Source: Fimbriimonadales bacterium
GTDB taxonomy: Bacteria > Armatimonadota > Fimbriimonadia > Fimbriimonadales > GBS-DC
DNA length: 5,984 nt
Assembly (NCBI GenBank): GCA_025060055.1
Contig: JANXCK010000089.1
Span: 1 to 5,984, forward strand
Reading direction: 5' to 3'
Under the pieces are notes generated by a model that saw only the letters and a list, made by a program, of their open reading frames with translations, did no database searches and was not told the origin of the DNA. Both the position numbers and the translations under genes were made by a program. Position 1 is the stretch's first letter. Every line of letters begins with the position of its first letter. This document shows positions 5,607-5,984 of the stretch, piece after piece.

Positions 5607-5732
5607 CGTCGGCGTGGACGCCGACGCTACCGTAGCGTCCGCGTCTCGCGGACGAGCCGTCGGCGCGGACGCCGACGCTACCGTAGCGTCCGCGTCTCGC
5701 GGACGAGCCGTCGGCGCGGACGCTGACGCTAC
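5607..5732. repeat. 51-bp tandem array of GTAG-footed hairpins
   Basis: Two full units (5607-5657 and 5658-5708) differ at one base, in a loop (5615 T, 5666 C). A partial third unit covers 5709-5732. Each unit holds two hairpins with their feet facing: CGTCGGCG/CGCCGACG with CTAC, one spacer base, then GTAG with CGTCCGCG/CGCGGACG. The third unit has one base change (5724) that turns a G-C pair into G-T, so the stem survives. Because 51 is a multiple of three, several frames stay open through the array and mimic repetitive proteins. Confidence 0.85.
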
Positions 5733-5733
5733 G

Positions 5734-5759
5734 GCTTGGACACGACTGTCCAAGCCACA
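5734..5759 (-). repeat. Right flanking hairpin of composite repeat
   Basis: GGCTTGGACA (5733-5742), loop CGAC and TGTCCAAGCC (5747-5756) give ten perfect pairs. On the minus strand the element reads TGTGGC first and then the stem, the inverse partner of 5578-5603. It also lies 15 to 41 bases past the folD stop, but no T run follows in that direction. Confidence 0.65.
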
Positions 5760-5773
5760 GCGTGGCACACACC

Positions 5774-5984
5774 TCAATGGCTCAACTCCTGTTGCTCCGC
5801 CGCTTGCACTGTGTTTTGGAGCAACATCGCCACAGTCATCGGACCGACGCCGCCGGGCACGGGCGTAATCGCGGAAGCGATGCGCGCTGCCGATTCGAAC
5901 GCCACATCGCCCACATCGCCCGCGCGCCCCGCCACGCGATTGTAGCCCGCGTCAATCACCACCGCACCCGGCTTGAGCATCTCG
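5774..5984 (-). CDS. folD: Methylenetetrahydrofolate dehydrogenase/cyclohydrolase, C-terminal part
   Basis: The last 69 residues are visible; the rest lies beyond the right edge (the full enzyme is usually a little under 300 residues). The protein interconverts 5,10-methylene- and 10-formyl-tetrahydrofolate through the methenyl form, using NAD(P), in cytoplasmic one-carbon metabolism. The evidence is the FolD signature PGGVGPMTV (bases about 5857-5831), preceded by SAITPV and followed by AMLLQNTVQAAE, all classic for the C-terminus. The upstream MLKPGAVVIDAGYNRV corresponds to the end of the cofactor-binding domain, and GDVGDVAFESA to the stretch between. The frame continues in phase to the window edge (GAG before ATG 5980), so that ATG is internal and not a start. 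The catalytic lysine lies in the missing part. The repeat block follows the stop, so co-transcription with the methyltransferase gene is uncertain. Confidence 0.96.
   Translation of the reverse strand, partial: EMLKPGAVVIDAGYNRVAGRAGDVGDVAFESAARIASAITPVPGGVGPMTVAMLLQNTVQAAEQQELSH

Larger units (their letters stand above)
5561..5773. other. Intergenic gap between folD and the methyltransferase
   Basis: Of these 213 bases, nearly all (5578-5759) belong to the composite repeat described separately. The only plain sequence is 5561-5577, upstream of the methyltransferase start, and 5760-5773, next to the folD stop. No clear promoter or intrinsic terminator is visible. Confidence 0.7.

Noticed and set aside
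5607..5732. CRISPR array
   Set aside because: The repeats are contiguous with no unique spacers, have only two full copies, and no cas genes are nearby.
5733..5756. Intrinsic terminator of folD
   Set aside because: The ten-pair hairpin is well placed after the stop, but no T run follows on the minus strand, and it pairs with the opposite end hairpin as a repeat element.
5280..5868. Overlapping frames on both strands encoding repetitive Ala/Asp/Arg-rich peptides
   Set aside because: They arise from the 51-bp tandem repeat, whose length is a multiple of three, and run into the methyltransferase and folD frames. They lack ribosome binding sites and protein-like character.
5978..5980. ATG as start of a 68-residue protein
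   Set aside because: The frame continues through it to the window edge, and the protein matches only the C-terminal part of FolD, so this methionine is internal.

Overview
This window looks like a piece of a G+C-rich chromosome from an environmental, possibly thermophilic, bacterium. The best guess is Armatimonadota or a similar little-cultured phylum. That rests on two secreted beta-propeller proteins ending in non-cellulosomal dockerin-like modules, and on intergenic gaps filled with short GTAG-plus-hairpin repeats. The assignment is an inference; there is no rRNA or phylogenetic marker here beyond the tail of folD.

Layout: (1) 1-582, minus strand: a membrane-anchored protein of unknown function, cut by the left edge. 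(2) 583-792: a divergent intergenic region whose right part may form a structured leader for the next gene. (3) 793-2010, plus: a secreted HAF-repeat protein with about seven repeats and a C-terminal dockerin-like module. (4) 2011-2128: an intergenic region packed with hairpins. (5) 2129-4183, plus: a secreted protein with about 14 WD40-like blades, probably two seven-bladed propellers, and a better preserved dockerin-like module. (6) 4184-4383: a gap between convergent genes holding four GTAG/CTAC-footed hairpins. (7) 4384-4758, minus: a small protein of unknown function. (8) 4709-5560, minus: a class I SAM-dependent methyltransferase that overlaps gene 7 and seems to have a repeat-derived C-terminal tail. 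(9) 5561-5773: a composite repeat made of a 51-bp tandem array between two inverted hairpins with compensatory stem changes. (10) 5774-5984, minus: the C-terminal part of folD, cut by the right edge.

The two plus-strand genes form a natural pair: both exported, both repeat-built propellers, both ending in the same calcium-binding-type module with a matching pair of cysteines. They probably act at or outside the cell surface. On the minus strand folD, the methyltransferase and the small ORF are co-directional, but the repeat block separates folD from the other two. The most notable signal beyond genes is the repeat system: several different hairpin stems share a GTAG foot, and copies differ by paired changes that keep the hairpin. 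This is the hallmark of REP elements mobilised by RAYT-type (Y1, IS200/IS605-like) transposases, although no transposase lies in the window.
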